A stretch of 64,000 nt of DNA from Actinostola sp. cb2023 (lineage: Eukaryota > Cnidaria > Anthozoa > Actiniaria > Actinostolidae), in the NCBI GenBank assembly GCA_033675265.1, contig JAUJYZ010000325.1:558001-622000 (forward strand), read 5' to 3'. The stretch's first letter is position 1; every line of letters begins with the position of its first letter. The position numbers and the translations under genes were made by a program. Positions 12,665 to 24,668 of this stretch are shown here, in pieces. The notes beneath the pieces are model-generated. The model saw only the letters and a program-made list of their open reading frames with translations. It did no database searches and was not told the origin of the DNA.

Positions 12665-12780
12665 TTATAAAGCGCTTACATGTAGTCAGCTAGATATCTT
12701 TGCGTGATTGATTCTGACAGCTGACAACTGAACTTGCCCCTGCTTGACCTCCGGTGCCTCCTGATTTATTTAACGAGGGT
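11736..12780 (+). repeat. 281-bp tandem repeat, 3 full copies plus a partial
   Basis: Copies start near 11736, 12015, 12296 and 12582. Each holds a poly(A)-rich stretch and ends in a small stem-loop (CCCGGCCTTCGGCCTGGG) followed by ACGAGTAATA, resembling the hairpin start of the family H elements on the opposite strand. Copies 1 and 2 are almost identical. The fourth is interrupted by (ATA)n and then continues. Unlinked short open frames in each copy are repeat artefacts. Confidence 0.9.
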
Positions 12781-13024
12781 AATAATAGTATAAGAATACT
12801 TACTAATAAACTTGTAGCCCTCAAATTGATCATCTACAGAAAGAGAAGAAGAACAATTACAACAACGAGAAGAAAAAAAAAGAAAGAAGAGAAGCGTGAC
12901 AGAAACAAAGATCAGGGGAAACTGTTTTCGGCATGAGTTCATCATTGAAGGTCTTAACGGTTTAGTAACGGGTTAATTATCCGGCAAGCCAACTTGCAGG
13001 TATGCCAAACCTTTGACCTCGTGT

Positions 13025-13106
13025 TAAGTTTAGTACTTGCTATCATGGAAGGCTTCCTCTGCAGTGAGTAGAACCATTCTCAGGTGGATATCAACTGTGT
13101 ACTCTG
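13025..13106 (+). other. Probable 5' non-coding exon of vWA copy 1
   Basis: Sequence conserved with the region ending at 27916 upstream of vWA copy 2, ending in both at ACTCTG before a GTATGTG donor. The exon that carries the start codon begins after an acceptor at 13741. The 5' limit is a guess. Confidence 0.4.
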
Positions 13107-13769
13107 GTATGTGTATTTGATATTTATCCTTGACATTTATCTTAAATTTCTTGGTTTTATTTATTTTTATTTTTATTGATACCAAACCAAGAGATAAGTC
13201 AGAATGATAGGGTCATGCACTAAACCTACAACTCTGGGTACGTTCCATTCGGAAAACGTCAATTCGATCAGGGGTTCCGATGTTTCTCCATTGTGGATGG
13301 AGTCCTAGAGAAGGTCTAGAGACTTATATCAGAAAACAATTCATTTTCAAAACAAAACGTGACTGGGGACTGGGGACTGGAGACTGTGGACTGGGGAATT
13401 TCGAAGAATGTAGGACGCTTTCATAACATTCCAATTCTATTGTAACTCCCACCGTTAACACCAACAACTCTGGCCCGTCGTTATCAGTATAAGTTTGAAC
13501 GACACCAAAATTATGGAGGTCGTTCTCGTGATATTCTAGTAGTCTAAGTTCCATGATCGAGGATCCAGCGGTTTTTGTCATGTCTAGGTTCTTGAACTGA
13601 TGAAGAATTTGAAAACTTTTTGCTCCTGAGGCAGCGAGCTAGTTCCATTCTATAAGCGTTGACTTCTAAAATACTTTTGCGATGTTATGTGCGCTTTGAT
13701 GGCCTTGCGATATTTATCGTCATAAATAATTATTATTTCAGTATCCAGGAAGAGGAGACATCAAGAACA

Positions 13770-16700
13770 ATGATGTGTCAGCGGTATGTTTTCGTAATAA
13801 TAGTGATACTGTGGAAGGGATACGGCAATGCAGGTAAAACTACCGGTAGGACCTACTATACTTTACTGAACAGTTCAATTATTTTTTCTCTGCGACCCGA
13901 CTTGAATTGCTTCTTGTCAGTGCCTAGTTTCAGTTCCTTGCTTACTCATATACTACCGACGCTTCCTCGCTTCTTGCTTCTTGTCAGTGCCTAGTTTCAG
14001 TTCCTTGCTTACTCATATACTACCGACGCTTCCTCGCTTCTTGCTTCTTGTCAGTGCCTAGTTTCAGTTCCTTGCTTACTCATATACTACCGACGCTTCC
14101 TCGCTTCTTGCTTCTTGTCAGTGCCTAGATTCAGTTCCTTGCTCTTACTCATATACATGCAATTACTACCGACGCTTCCTCGCTTCTTGTTTCTTGTCAG
14201 TGCCTAGTTCAGTTCAGTTCCTTGCTCTTACTCATATACAATATACTACCGACGCTTCCTCGCTTCTTTGTTTCTTGTCAGTGCCTAGTTTCAGTTCCTT
14301 GCTTACTCATATACTACCGACGCTTCCTCGCTTCTTGCTTCTTGTCAGTTGCCTAGTTTCAGTTCCTTGCCTACTCAGTTACCGACGCTTCCTCGCTTCT
14401 TGTTTCTTGTCAGTGCCTAGTTTCAGTTCCTTGCTTACTCATATACTACCGACGCTTCCTCGCTTCTTGCTTCTTGTCAGTGCCTAGTTTCAGTTCCTTG
14501 CTTACTCATATATACTACCGACGCTTCCTCGCTCTTGCTTGCTTCTTGTCAGTGCCTAGTTTCAGTTCCTTGCTCTTACTCATATACAATTACTACCGAC
14601 GCTTCGCTTCTTGTCTGTTTCTTCTAGCCTAGTTTCAGTTCCTTGCTTACTCATATATACTACCGACGCTTCCTCGCTTCTTGCTTCTTGTCAGTGCCTA
14701 GTTTCAGTTCCTTGCTTACTCATATACTACCGACGCTTCCTCGCTTCTTGCTTCTTGTCAGTGCCTAGTTTCAGTTCCTTGCTTACTCATATACTACCGA
14801 CGCTTCCTCGCTTCTTGCTTCTTGTCAGTGCCTAGTTTCAGTTCCTTGCTTACTCATATACTACCGACGCTTCCTCGCTTCTTGCTTCTTGTCAGTGCCT
14901 AGTTTCAGTTCCTTGCTTACTCATATACTACCGACGCTTCCTCGCTTCTTGCTTCTTGTCAGTGCCTAGTTTCAGTTCCTTGCTTACTCATATACTACCG
15001 ACGCTTCCTCGCTTCCTCGCTTCTTGCTTCTTGTCAGTGCCTAGTTTCAGTTCCTTGCTTACTCATATACTACCGACGCTTCCTCGCTTCCTCGCTTCTT
15101 GCTTCTTGCTTACTCATATACTACTACGACGCTTCCTCGCTTCTTGCTTCTTGTCAGTGCCTAGTTTCAGTTCCTTGCTTACTCATATACTACCGACGCT
15201 TCCTCGTTCTTGCTAATCCGAGTCTTTCTTGCATGTTTGTTTGCTTGTTCAGTTGTTTGTGACAGTGTTTGCTTTCTTGCTTCCTTGCTTATCTTTGTTT
15301 TAATACAGACACCAAAACTGCCCAAGTACGATGCAACAAGAAGATAGACCTCAGCATAACCTTGGACGCATCAGCCAGCACAGGACAACAAAACTACCAA
15401 CTTTACAAGAAGTTTGCTAAGGAGCTTTTAAGCCGTTTTGATATCTCTCCATCCACTACACATGTAGCGTTGACCTACTTCTCTATGTACCATCACACGA
15501 TGACTAAGTTTGCGGATAAAAATCGGTCATTGAGCAATCTGAAGACAATGATAGACAACATGCCGTACGAGCAATCAGTGTCCAAGTTGTCCAGTACCAT
15601 TGATGGATTGCATTTTGGAGTCTTCTCAGGGAACAACTCAGGCGTGCGTCACAAAGGCTCAGGTTTGTTAAAGCTGGTTGCATATGTATATACACTCATT
15701 TCGATAAAGTTAGTCACCCGTAAAGCTTTGAAGGTGAGACCGATGAGGATCCTGGGCTGGTTAAAATGTATGTACCCATGGTCCTTCTTGGTCTCACCTT
15801 CGAAGCTTTTCGGGTGACTAACTTTATCGAAATGAGTGTATATAGCTATTTCCAAAAAGGTTAGTGAATGTTTTGTTGCATGTTGCATACCAAGCCCGAA
15901 ATGTATTGTGGATCATATGTAAATAATGTCAGCATGCACATACAGAAGAAAATATGGCGGCTCCATATTGCGAAGACAAAGTTTAGGAAAATTCCCAGAG
16001 TATATATTCTCAGAGTATATACACCTAATTGCAGAAAGGTTGTCCACATTTACACATTTGCACATTTACACATTTGCACTTTTACAAGCGCTGAAATACA
16101 ACTATCCACCTGAAATGTTCTGTATAAGACCGCGGCATTCTTATGGCAGTCTACTTCTACTGAATCTATTGACTCTGGGTTCCACTTGCGCAAAACAAAT
16201 ATACACGTGATGTTGCGAATGTGCAAATGTGCAAATGTGTAAATGTGCAAATGTGTAAATGTGCTTTTCCGAGGTGGACAACCTTTCTGCAATTAAGTGT
16301 ATAGCTAATTGCATAATCGTTGTCGGGTTGAAAATCATGAAAGCTATGACCAAAAGGAATTCTGGGAAATTAAAACTCTCAAATAACACCGTCAAATCAT
16401 CAACCTTTCAGTATCCAGACTTGTAGGATCTTAGTTGAATAGCTCATATACCTTCAAAACTACGAGAACATTGAATATATCTGTATGTAATGCGGCTCAT
16501 GAACTGATTTCCCATCCATCCTTGCGGTCTCAGCTTCTATGATTTATGATTTTCACCCCAACAATGATTATGCAATTAGCTATATTCTCAGTCCTTTCGC
16601 TGATTCCATTCACATCGTCCATAGTGCATTTCAGGCTTGGTATGCAAGATGCAACAAAACCGTTAATTCACCAACCTTTTTTGAAATAGCTGTATATATA

Positions 16701-17398
16701 GCCTAGTGATATTTCTTCAGAGAAGGGACGACGTGTAGAGTTTCCAGTAGCCATTTTGTATCTACATTAACATCTATATAAGTACTAGTTACATACACGC
16801 AACTTTCCGCCACAATTTTTGTTTTTTGGTGAACGTTGCCGGTACATTTTACAAACTTTCCGCCACAATGTTTGTTTTTTTGGTGAACGTTGCCGGTACA
16901 TTTTACAAACTTTCCGCCACAATTTTTGTTTTTTTGGTGAACGTTGCCGGTACATTTTACAAACAACTGACTTTCAACAAATTGGAGTTCATTGACTGAT
17001 TACTTTTATTGATTAGTTTGTCTTTTTAACGTTCTCGGTTCCCGAGCCTGATCTTCATGTACTGCGCATGCTCCGTCTTAAAGAGCGCGCGCAGTCTGAC
17101 GGCCAGGGCTTGGGTCGAGAGTGTGTTTACAGGGTCTAAAATGGCTGCAGTGTTCATGACCGACGGGTTTTCTTCGTCTGGCTTCGAATTGACGCGTGAG
17201 AGAGCTCGCACGATGCATTACTATGGTGTAGAGATGTTCGTAGTTTATGCCAAAGGACAAACGTACAAGAAGTTACTGCATTACCTTGCCAGCAAGCCAA
17301 CTCGAAATCATAAGTTTGAGCTTCCAAATGACACCACAAAACGAAATCAAGTGATCGATAAACTTGTAGAGCAGATTTGTCGTGGAAAATACAGTTAA
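13770..17398 (+). CDS. Secreted single von Willebrand A domain protein, copy 1
   Basis: Coding exons 13770-13833, 15309-15662 and 17133-17398 join in phase (both introns phase 1) to 227 residues. Residues 1-21 (MMCQRYVFVIIVILWKGYGNA) are a signal peptide; the rest is one vWA domain. The metal-ion-dependent adhesion site is intact: DASAS at 41-45 and the downstream Asp150 in MTDG. vWA domains usually bind protein ligands or matrix through a divalent cation; the partner is unknown. There is no membrane segment, so the protein is probably secreted. The ATG follows an acceptor ending at 13741, so an upstream non-coding exon is likely. AATAAA is at 17591-17596. Intron 1 is filled by a 67-bp satellite and intron 2 by nested foldbacks. 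A near-twin starts at 28479. Confidence 0.85.
13913..15215 (+). repeat. 67-bp satellite in vWA copy 1 intron 1, about 19 copies
   Basis: The unit contains CTTGTCAGTGCCTAG, TTCAGTTCCTTGC, TTACTCATATACTACC and GACGCTTCCTCGC. Successive copies start at 13913, 13980 and 14047, which sets the period. Copies in the middle vary in length. The array is pyrimidine-rich and ends shortly before the acceptor of exon 2. Confidence 0.92.
15838..16698. repeat. Nested foldback elements in vWA copy 1 intron 2
   Basis: The outer arms (TATATAGCTATTTCC... and its inverse at 16629-16698, sharing TTGCATACCAAGCC) enclose an inner inverted pair with AGAAAGGTTGTCCACATTTA, and a separate element at 16301-16582. None of this is in the matching intron of copy 2, so it was inserted after the duplication or lost from copy 2. 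A small palindrome lies just upstream at 15690-15837. Confidence 0.7.
16301..16582. mobile_element. MITE family M1, copy 1
   Basis: Terminal inverted repeats begin ATAGCTAATTGCATAATCGT. A second copy is at 20471-20750 in inverted orientation, and the two match through GAATTCTGGGAAATTAAAA and TTCCCATCCATCCTTGCGGT. No coding capacity. Confidence 0.75.
16797..16965 (+). repeat. Minisatellite, about 56 bp x 3
   Basis: Three copies of a unit with ACTTTCCGCCACAAT, TTTTTGGTGAACGTTGCCGG and TACATTTTACAA. In intron 2 of vWA copy 1. Confidence 0.85.
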
Positions 17399-17639
17399 AA
17401 CGAACCGTTAATATAATCGTTATAATCGTTATTATATGCTATGTTATGTATCTTATATTTACGTTGCTTTTGGCTTTTATTGCTTCCATCTATGATGATT
17501 GTTTTCATTTTCTTTGTGGAACGTTTCGCAATGCACGATTACTACCATTGGGGTTCCTGTGGTAGCTACTTTGTATCAACATATATATTGAATAAAGCAT
17601 ATTAAAACCGACATAATTCAAATTTGTAAGGCATTTGTT

Positions 17640-17815
17640 CAAGGTACCCTCCCCTCCTTAGTAAGTTAGTATTTGTCCTTTGACCAATAAACGAACTCAT
17701 ACTATCCCCTCCCTAGTAAGTCAGTATTTGTCCCTTGACCAAGGTTTTCTTTGGTCCAGGTAGACGAACTCATACTATCCCCTCCCTAGTAAGTCGTTAA
17801 TAATTGTTCCTTGGC
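17640..17815 (+). repeat. Minisatellite, about 57 bp x 3
   Basis: Three imperfect copies of a unit with ACTCATACTATCCCCTCC and CTAGTAAGTCAGTATTTG, between vWA copy 1 and the 3' end of the protease gene, which are convergent. Confidence 0.8.
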
Positions 17816-18718
17816 CCAACTTGTTAATTGGTACATATTTGAATAAACTCCGTATTTATACGGAACTGCACAACCTATCCCATAAGACACTATTCCTGTC
17901 AAATACCAGAGCCCGTTGTCTTCACAAGCCAGCGGTCCACCACTATCAAACTGGCAGGGCCCACGACTCCCTGCCTCAGGGCCCGCGCAGATTGCACGAT
18001 CATGGATGACGCCATTATAACTAATGTTACTATTACATATTTCATTAGGGACCATATCGACTGTGATCTCTTGTAGAGTACTGGATTGTGGTCCTTTTAT
18101 TGACGCACGTCCCCATCCAGTCACGTGACATTTCCTTTTAAGGTTGAATGATGAGCCTTCCGGGAGGAGACATATAGGGAAGGTGCTTGTATGGATTGTT
18201 ACATTTGTAGCCAACTTTATTAATGCTGTGTGAAGATAAAGTAATAAAACCTAATGACCATCTGATTAGAAATTCCACAGGAAGCCCAAGTAATAAAACC
18301 TAATGACCATCTGATTAGAAATTCCACAGGAAGCCCAAGTAATAAAACCTAATGACCATCTGATTAGAAATTCCACAGGAAGCCCAAGTAATAAAACCTA
18401 ATGACCATCTGATTAGAAATTCCACAGGAAGCCCAGTAATAAAACCTAATGACCATCTGCCCAGGAAGCCCAAATAAAAACCTAATGACCATCTGATTAG
18501 AAATTCCACAGGAAGCCCAAGTAATAAAACCTAATGACCATCTGATTAGAAATTCCACAGGAAGCCCAAGTAATAAAACCTAATGACCATCTGATGCTGC
18601 ATTATTAGACTTAACTCCTCTGGAATTCTTTTACTTTTCATGGCAGAGAGGGACTTGGTTCCAGGCGAGAGGGAAGAGAGATAATGAGCAACCTGTCAGA
18701 CAGATCAACCAGGAAAAG

Positions 18719-18762
<44 letters not shown>

Positions 18763-19416
18763 GCTTGCGGGACTTTAAATGGACTTTATACGTACGTGCC
18801 ATCGAGAATGTTTCTCCATTGTCTCCCAAGTCCTCTAAATTTAATACTAAATAGAGTCGTTTTCGTATGAGTGGGAAACCTATGGTACGGAGTTACGGTC
18901 ACGGTACGGAATCAAAGACATCTATTCAACCAATCACAGCGCGCAACCAATCAGAATGTTTGGGCACGGCACGGCACGGCACGGCACGGCACGGCACGGC
19001 ACGGCACGGCACGGCCACCGCACGGCACGAACCGTACCGTAACTATTTCCCACTCATACGAAAACGACTCCAGCAACTTACCGATGTCGTAGTCACATGG
19101 TTTCGAAAAATCTGGAGCGTTGTCCTCAAATAGAGGATGCTTTGTGAAGGATAATATTTTTATGCCGACATCGAAACCATGGAGTCTGTCTTGACCCAAG
19201 ACTGCCGTCCAATGACTTACATCAGAATCTTAACAGAAATGAAGAAACAAGTAGTCGGCTGCTTATTCATGCAGTCTGATGACATCTAGAGTGCGTTTGG
19301 AAAAGTCAAGGTAAAAGTCCTACCGCTTCATCGTATATAGAACTAGTTTCAAACATAATTTTGTTAGGAGGACCCTTCTGTAAATCACTTTGTGACGTTG
19401 GCTATCCTCAATAAAG

Positions 19417-19513
<97 letters not shown>

Positions 19514-21238
19514 GAAAACTCTGCTCTCTATACTGAACAACTCCTTCCTACATCCCTTATGCGCTGTATATTTCACTGTTTTTCAATAATAATAATAATA
19601 TTATAACAATAATTATAATTATAATTATAACAATAATAATAACAATAATAATAATAATAAATTAAATTGTCGTAACAAATCATGATGACAACTTTCCAAT
19701 CGATTGCGCACGTCGTGCTTCGTGAAAACATTCAGAACAAGAGAGGCGACACATTGAAGAGTTGAAACTATTTGTTGTACCACATCATCCGTTGAGAATT
19801 TGCGCACGATTAAAATAAATTGAAACTTCGTAGAGGAAAACCTCAGACAGTCAAGCCTTAACTTCGAGAGGTTGCACAAATCGTTCGAATGCCCTTTTGA
19901 AGACTTTTTAGAAGACTTTCGATTAAATGTAAATACAGCAGGCGTTTATCATCCGTTGTGAATTAAAAAATGACATAGTACGATTTATAATTTGTTATAA
20001 ATAGTTTTTGACTTTAACTGTATTTTATTCTGCATTTGATATCATTGAGAATAAAGTATATATGTTTTTAAGATAAAAAATAAAATAAAAAAACAACCTT
20101 ACTCGCCTATTAAACAATGAGCCGCTGTCACAATGGATTGCGGCGCAACCAATGACCCACCACAGACAATGTTCCCATTGAGTAACAAAGCCACCATCCA
20201 CGGCCATTCTTGTATAGTAGTATTACGACCATTTACAATTCGTCGAGTAGGAAGTGTGGACGTCGACTTACTCGTGCTGAACCGCTGACCACATAGTTGT
20301 GCTGCTTCATCAAAAACGGACAAAAAGTAATTTTGATTGACGGGATACACTTTGATGTTAGCGAAAAGCTGGTGACGTATAACGGGTCGTGTTTGGTGAC
20401 AATAAATAGCTAGTTCAATAAGGTTGTTTAATGAATATTGAATACTGCATCTTCAATTTTTGATGTATATATAGCTAATTGCATTATCGTTGTCGGTTGA
20501 AAATCATAAATCATAGAAGCTGAGACCGCAAGGATGGATGGGAAATCAGTTCATGACCCGCATTACATGCATATATATTCAATGTTCTCGTAGTTTTAAA
20601 GGTATATGAGCTATTTAACTAAGACCCTACAAGTCTGCATAAAAAGGTCGATCATTTGACGGTGTTATTTGAGAGTTTTAATTTCCCAGAATTCCTTTTG
20701 GTCATAGCTTTCATGATTTTCAACCCGACAATGATTATGCAATTAGCTATATTCTTACACGCGGCTTTTATGTAAACCAGTTGTAGTTACTGTTAAAACT
20801 ACCATGTTCTAAATAAAGTTTCTATTCTATTCTATTCTAGCATTCCAAGATTAAAATATACTTCTTATTACTCGGCGGGTTGCCTGTGGCACGCCGAGTT
20901 GAAAAATGGGCTTTCTTTTTCTTATGACCACAAATCGCCAACCAAGGCGCATGCGCTCTGTGCAGCTGAGAAAACCAAAGGCTCATTGCTGAACGCTTAT
21001 AAGTTGGTTGGCTTAGCCTGGTTTTGGCTTTTCTAAGGAGACTTTTTGTAATTTATCTCAACGATTCGAGCTCCAATTGGATGCAGTGTTATTCGCTTTT
21101 TTGATCATGAAATAGTTGTATATATAATAGCTTTTTCGCATCGATACCAATTCTACTACAAATGTACTTACCCGTACAGAGATGACAATTGATCAGACTA
21201 TCGATTACAACGAGGAAGACAAACCCACTTACAATCAT
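17786..21238 (-). CDS. Secreted chymotrypsin-fold (S1) serine protease with altered oxyanion region
   Basis: Four exons, 21172-21238, 20103-20301, 19082-19215 and 17786-18225, join with GT-AG introns and matching phases to 840 nt (279 residues). Exon 1 is a signal peptide (MIVSGFVFLVVIDS...). Exon 2 carries the activation site R-IVNG (residue 44) and His84 in TAAHC; exon 3 Asp132 in DYDIAL; exon 4 Ser228 in DSGGP. The catalytic triad is complete. Two positions are odd: the residue equivalent to chymotrypsin Gly193 is Phe226 (CQFDSGG rather than CQGDSGG), and specificity residue 189 is Gly222, which argues against trypsin-like Arg/Lys cleavage. Phe at 193 may weaken catalysis or change inhibitor binding. 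The exon 3 acceptor at 19215 was chosen over one nine bases upstream because it restores frame. Introns contain a 51-bp minisatellite and GGCAC repeats. Confidence 0.85.
18235..18600 (+). repeat. 51-bp minisatellite in protease intron 3
   Basis: About seven copies of a unit containing AAGTAATAAAACCTAATGAC, CATCTGATTAGAAATT and CCACAGGAAGCCC; one copy is internally deleted. The unit includes the dispersed CCACAGGAAGCCC motif, so the array amplified a piece of DNA that already carried it. Confidence 0.93.
18725..18758 (+). repeat. (GA)n microsatellite
   Basis: About 17 uninterrupted GA units in the same protease intron. Confidence 0.9.
18963..19026 (+). repeat. (GGCAC)n pentanucleotide repeat
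   Basis: About 10 tandem GGCAC units just downstream of the exon 3 donor of the protease gene (minus strand). Flanked by an inverted pair (CTATGGTACGGAGTTACGGT / ACCGTACCGTAACTATTTCC), so the repeat is the loop of a larger foldback. Confidence 0.85.
19371..19512 (+). mobile_element. Non-LTR retrotransposon 3' end with (TTA)n tail
   Basis: GGAGGACCCTTCTGTAAATC ... TCAATAAAGA leads straight into about 100 bases of TTA repeats. The layout (short stem-loop, AATAAAG, simple-repeat tail) is typical of LINE 3' ends in invertebrates. Only the 3' terminus remains; no reverse transcriptase is present. Confidence 0.5.
20471..20750. mobile_element. MITE family M1, copy 2
   Basis: Inverted copy of 16301-16582 with the same ATAGCTAATTGCATTATCGT end. 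It lies in intron 1 of the protease gene. Confidence 0.75.
20785..20838 (+). mobile_element. Retrotransposon 3' tail with (TTCTA)n
   Basis: ACCATGTTCTAAATAAAGTT runs into TTCTA repeats. It has the same architecture as the (TTA)n tail at 19371-19512 and is probably the 3' end of another non-LTR element. Confidence 0.4.
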
Positions 21239-21902
21239 CGTATCATAATCGTAAAGAATTCTAAAATAAAAATTTTGGGTGTTTCAATACCAGCCGAACT
21301 ACTGAGTATACAAAGTCTTTAAATCAACCGGACCGACAGATATTTTGATTGCAAACCTGCCAAACGCTTCAGTGGTGGATGATCCCACAGGAATCCCAAA
21401 CAGATAAGCCAATTTTTGTACAAAGCACTGCGCGTTCACATAAAAATAAAAATTGTTTGTAAAATTATTATTTTCTCGACTATTCAGTGAAGTCAGTGTA
21501 AAACCAAGAATCAAGAGAAGCCAGTTAAGTGTTTCCCGCCAAAAATTGGCGCATTTGCACACCAGACTGAAACAAATGAATGTGAACCAACCTTTTCTTT
21601 GAACTATAAATGTTTACAAAGGAAATATTTTTTTTAACGCATTTGAGAAAGCCAATATAATGTTTCGCGCCATTGCACGGCGCGTTTGCACGATAAAACG
21701 AGTTGAAATAATAAATAAATAATAATAATAATAATAACACGGAGATATTTACGAGAACACGGAGATATTTCTAGAGATGATTTGAAAGACAAATATATGT
21801 ATTCGCAACATAATTATAAGTTAAAGTTTAATAAATGTATACAATAATGATTCTTTGCCGTCTTATCTTGGTAAGCGATTTTGTCGACCTTGTGGTGACC
21901 TA

Positions 21903-21965
21903 CATTCTCGTACCCAGACCCTTCTCAGCTGTTAGAAAGCTGAGAAGGATCTGGGTACGAGAATG
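21903..21965. repeat. Hairpin, about 27-bp arms
   Basis: CATTCTCGTACCCAGACCCT is inverted at the right end as ATCTGGGTACGAGAATG. The stem is nearly perfect and the loop short. It could fold if transcribed, but nothing ties it to a known RNA class. Confidence 0.8.
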
Positions 21966-22621
21966 CGGTGACCTAAGGCCAAAGCCAAAGGTCGTTTCAA
22001 AAATGAAATATTTTCTGGTGGATTTTGTTGTAAGCCAGTTTATACCTGCAGTACAGCTCGGAAAGCCCACAACAGGAAACCACAAATCGGCGCAAAAGGT
22101 TAGTTAAAAAGATGTGCTTGCAAGTATATATCTTTGTTTATGTAAAAACAAATTCTACGCAAAAGAACTGTTTTGATTTAAAGATGCCAGTCAGTTCTTC
22201 TTGTTGGTGTAAATTACTTTGATTTTATTAGTTTTTCGTGTCATATTTCAAAGTGTTCTTCTTGCTCTTGAAATACCTGACTTTAAATTTGTCTTCTGTT
22301 TTGCTATAATGTTCACTGATTTATACTTATTATTGTTGTTGATCTAATTTTTCTGGTTTCAGTTTTTCTAAGCCGATGTGATATTTATTTCATTTTCTTT
22401 TTAGCATTAACTCCAAGGATGAAACAGCTTTATTTGTTTACCATCTCCGTCCTGGTACTAGTTGCACATACTAGTCAAGGTAAGCAAGCTTGCATGACGC
22501 AAGCACAAGCATATTATTTGCGCTTATACACGGTGTCTGTACGTTTTCACGTGACATACTGTGGCGGATCTAGGGGATGCACTGGGTGCACATGCACCCC
22601 CCTTGCTGCCCAAGAACAATA

Positions 22622-23062
22622 GACCTTTTTACCGAGACGTCGGCCATCTTGAATTATGGGATGCCCAGGGTGCAAGCTAGTAACCATTTGGCCATGAAAA
22701 ACTGCGAAAACCTAATTTAAAGCAATGAATTCGTTATACAAAAATACACAACACATGTAGATAGTAGAGTGCAATTTAGAAAAGTGTGAAATAGTACTAA
22801 TTTTAAATAGTACTAAATAGTGCTATTTCTATTGTTTCATTAGTGCTATTTAGTACTAATTAGTTATTTAGTTTTCAAGCTTTTCTAAATTGCATGCACT
22901 CTAAGTCATACAACACTATGGTTAGAGTGAAATAGAAAAATAATATATTGACGCGAATCCACACTCTACAGCCAGTTTTGGGTCATTTGCACCCTGAGCA
23001 CCCCATAATGTTTTAGCCAAAACAATAGAATCCAAAATGGCCGCCGTATCGGTAAAAACGTT
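22622..23062. repeat. Foldback element hosting a second MITE
   Basis: The outer arms share ACCGAGACGTCGGCCATC against CCGCCGTATCGGT, plus GGGATGCCCAGGGTGCAAG against its inverse. Inside is a family M2 MITE at 22766-22905. Confidence 0.65.
22766..22905. mobile_element. MITE family M2, copy 1
   Basis: Inverted ends TAGAGTGCAATTTAGAAAAG with an internal run of TAGTACTAAATAGTGCTATT. Flanked by TA dinucleotides, as expected of Tc1/mariner-type non-autonomous elements. Related copies are at 24178-24330 and 26824-27086. Confidence 0.7.
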
Positions 23063-23260
23063 TATTCAATAATACGATTTTTAATACAAAAAAGTCAGCT
23101 ACACACGTTTCTTAATTTTTCGCTTAATGTTTGTGTCGTAGCCAAGCAAGTCTTCAAAAGTGTTTCACGCCAAAGTACAAGTTAATATCTGTATCCGGGA
23201 ACTATAGCCTCGTTTTCGTGTCCCTCCACCATGCAACTCTCCCATTCAAACATCCGCCAT

Positions 23261-24146
23261 ATTGAATAGTCCATTTCCGAGTTCCTTTTATCTCTGTTTC
23301 AAAACGAGTCTACGTGCGAAACCTTTCATATGCAAATAATTTTTCCTTCTCAAGTATATTAAGGCCTGACACATGAGCCTAATTGGCATAAAAACCATTA
23401 TTTTCTATAAACTGAAAACTATACATGCTTTGAAGATAAAACTTCACCAAAATGTTTAGTCCCTTGAGTGTGTGGAAATTTGATGTGGTTTATTGCATGT
23501 GCTGGGTCACGTGACACATCACATGGCAACATATGTCCAAATATTTCAGCTTAAAATGGGGTACATAGAAACGTTGTTAAGAATAATGAATCAGATGTCA
23601 AAAAGTTACATTTAGAAAGGTCTTTCTAAATCCGCCTTTTAACGTTGTCCTTAATCATTAGTTATAGAGATAATTGATAACACAGGTCACGTGACCAACC
23701 CAGTTATTTGCATATTTTTATTTTTCTCGTAAATGAGAATATGTAGACAGCATTAAAAGGCGGGATTAGAAAGACATCTACCAAAGGTATTTACCGAAAC
23801 ATTAGTTAGTGTTCTAAGAAAAGTCTCTACGTACCCCATTTTCGATTGAATTTTTCAACCACTCTTAGCCACGTGATTTGTCACGTGACACTTCATTTGC
23901 TATTATCGCGACTAAATTTTCACAAATTCATGGGTCTTAGCATCTTGGAGAAGTTTCAGCTTCAAAGCATGAATAGTTTTCAGTTTATAGAAAATAATGT
24001 GTTTATGCTAATTAGGCTGAAATGTCAGGCCTTAATATACTTGAGTCCTTTCTCATGTAAATAAAACTCATTTTCATATGAAAGGTTTCGCACGTAGACT
24101 CGTTTTGAAACAGAGATAAAAGGAACTCGGAAATGGCCTATTGAGT
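23261..24146. repeat. Foldback element, about 890 bp
   Basis: Long inverted arms: TTGAATAGTCCATTTCCGAG ... CGTAGACTCGTTTTGAAACA on both sides, extending inward through a second inverted segment (AGGCCTGACA / TGTCAGGCCT). The interior has four CACGTG palindromes and no coding frame. Confidence 0.75.
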
Positions 24147-24148
24147 CT

Positions 24149-24668
24149 AGAGTGCAAATGTTATATCCATGAAACAGTAGAGTGCAATTTAGAAAAGCGT
24201 GAAATAGTACTAACTTTAAATAGTACTAAATATAGGTATTTCTATTGTTTTCTATTGTTTCATTAGTGCTATTTAGTACTAATTAGTGATTTAGTTTTCA
24301 AGCTTTTCTAAATTGCACTCTACTAACTAATTAGTGCTAAATAGCACTAAGGGTGCGTTCGATTGACCTTATTCTGGAATAGGAATAATTCCAGATTCTG
24401 GGGCAGACGGATGACGTCATTATTCCGGAATATTCCAAGCATTCTGTTATGATGAGCAGAATGTTTGGAATATATTCCGCTTATTCCGGAATCGGAACAG
24501 GCTCAATTGAACGAACATTCAGTATTATTCCAAGTATTCCTATTCCGGAATAAGGTCAATCGAACGCACCCTAAGTAAACAATAGAAAACAAAACATTTT
24601 GTGCTATTTGGTACTACAGTTTTAGTTAGTTAACTATTTCACGGATATAATATTCGCACTCTAAATGA
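24149..24668. mobile_element. Three MITEs nested inside one another
   Basis: The outer element runs from TAGAGTGCAAATGTTATATC to GATATAATATTCGCACTCTA. A family M2 copy (24178-24330) and a third element (24351-24571) sit inside it. The third has ends GGGTGCGTTCGATTGACCTT and is flanked by TAA on both sides (24348-24350 and 24572-24574), as expected for a PIF/Harbinger-type MITE. Confidence 0.75.

Noticed and set aside
22419..22622. 67-codon frame reading past the signal peptide of the third vWA gene
   Set aside because: Only the first 61 bases are exon; the GTAAGC donor and phase match the intact paralogs.
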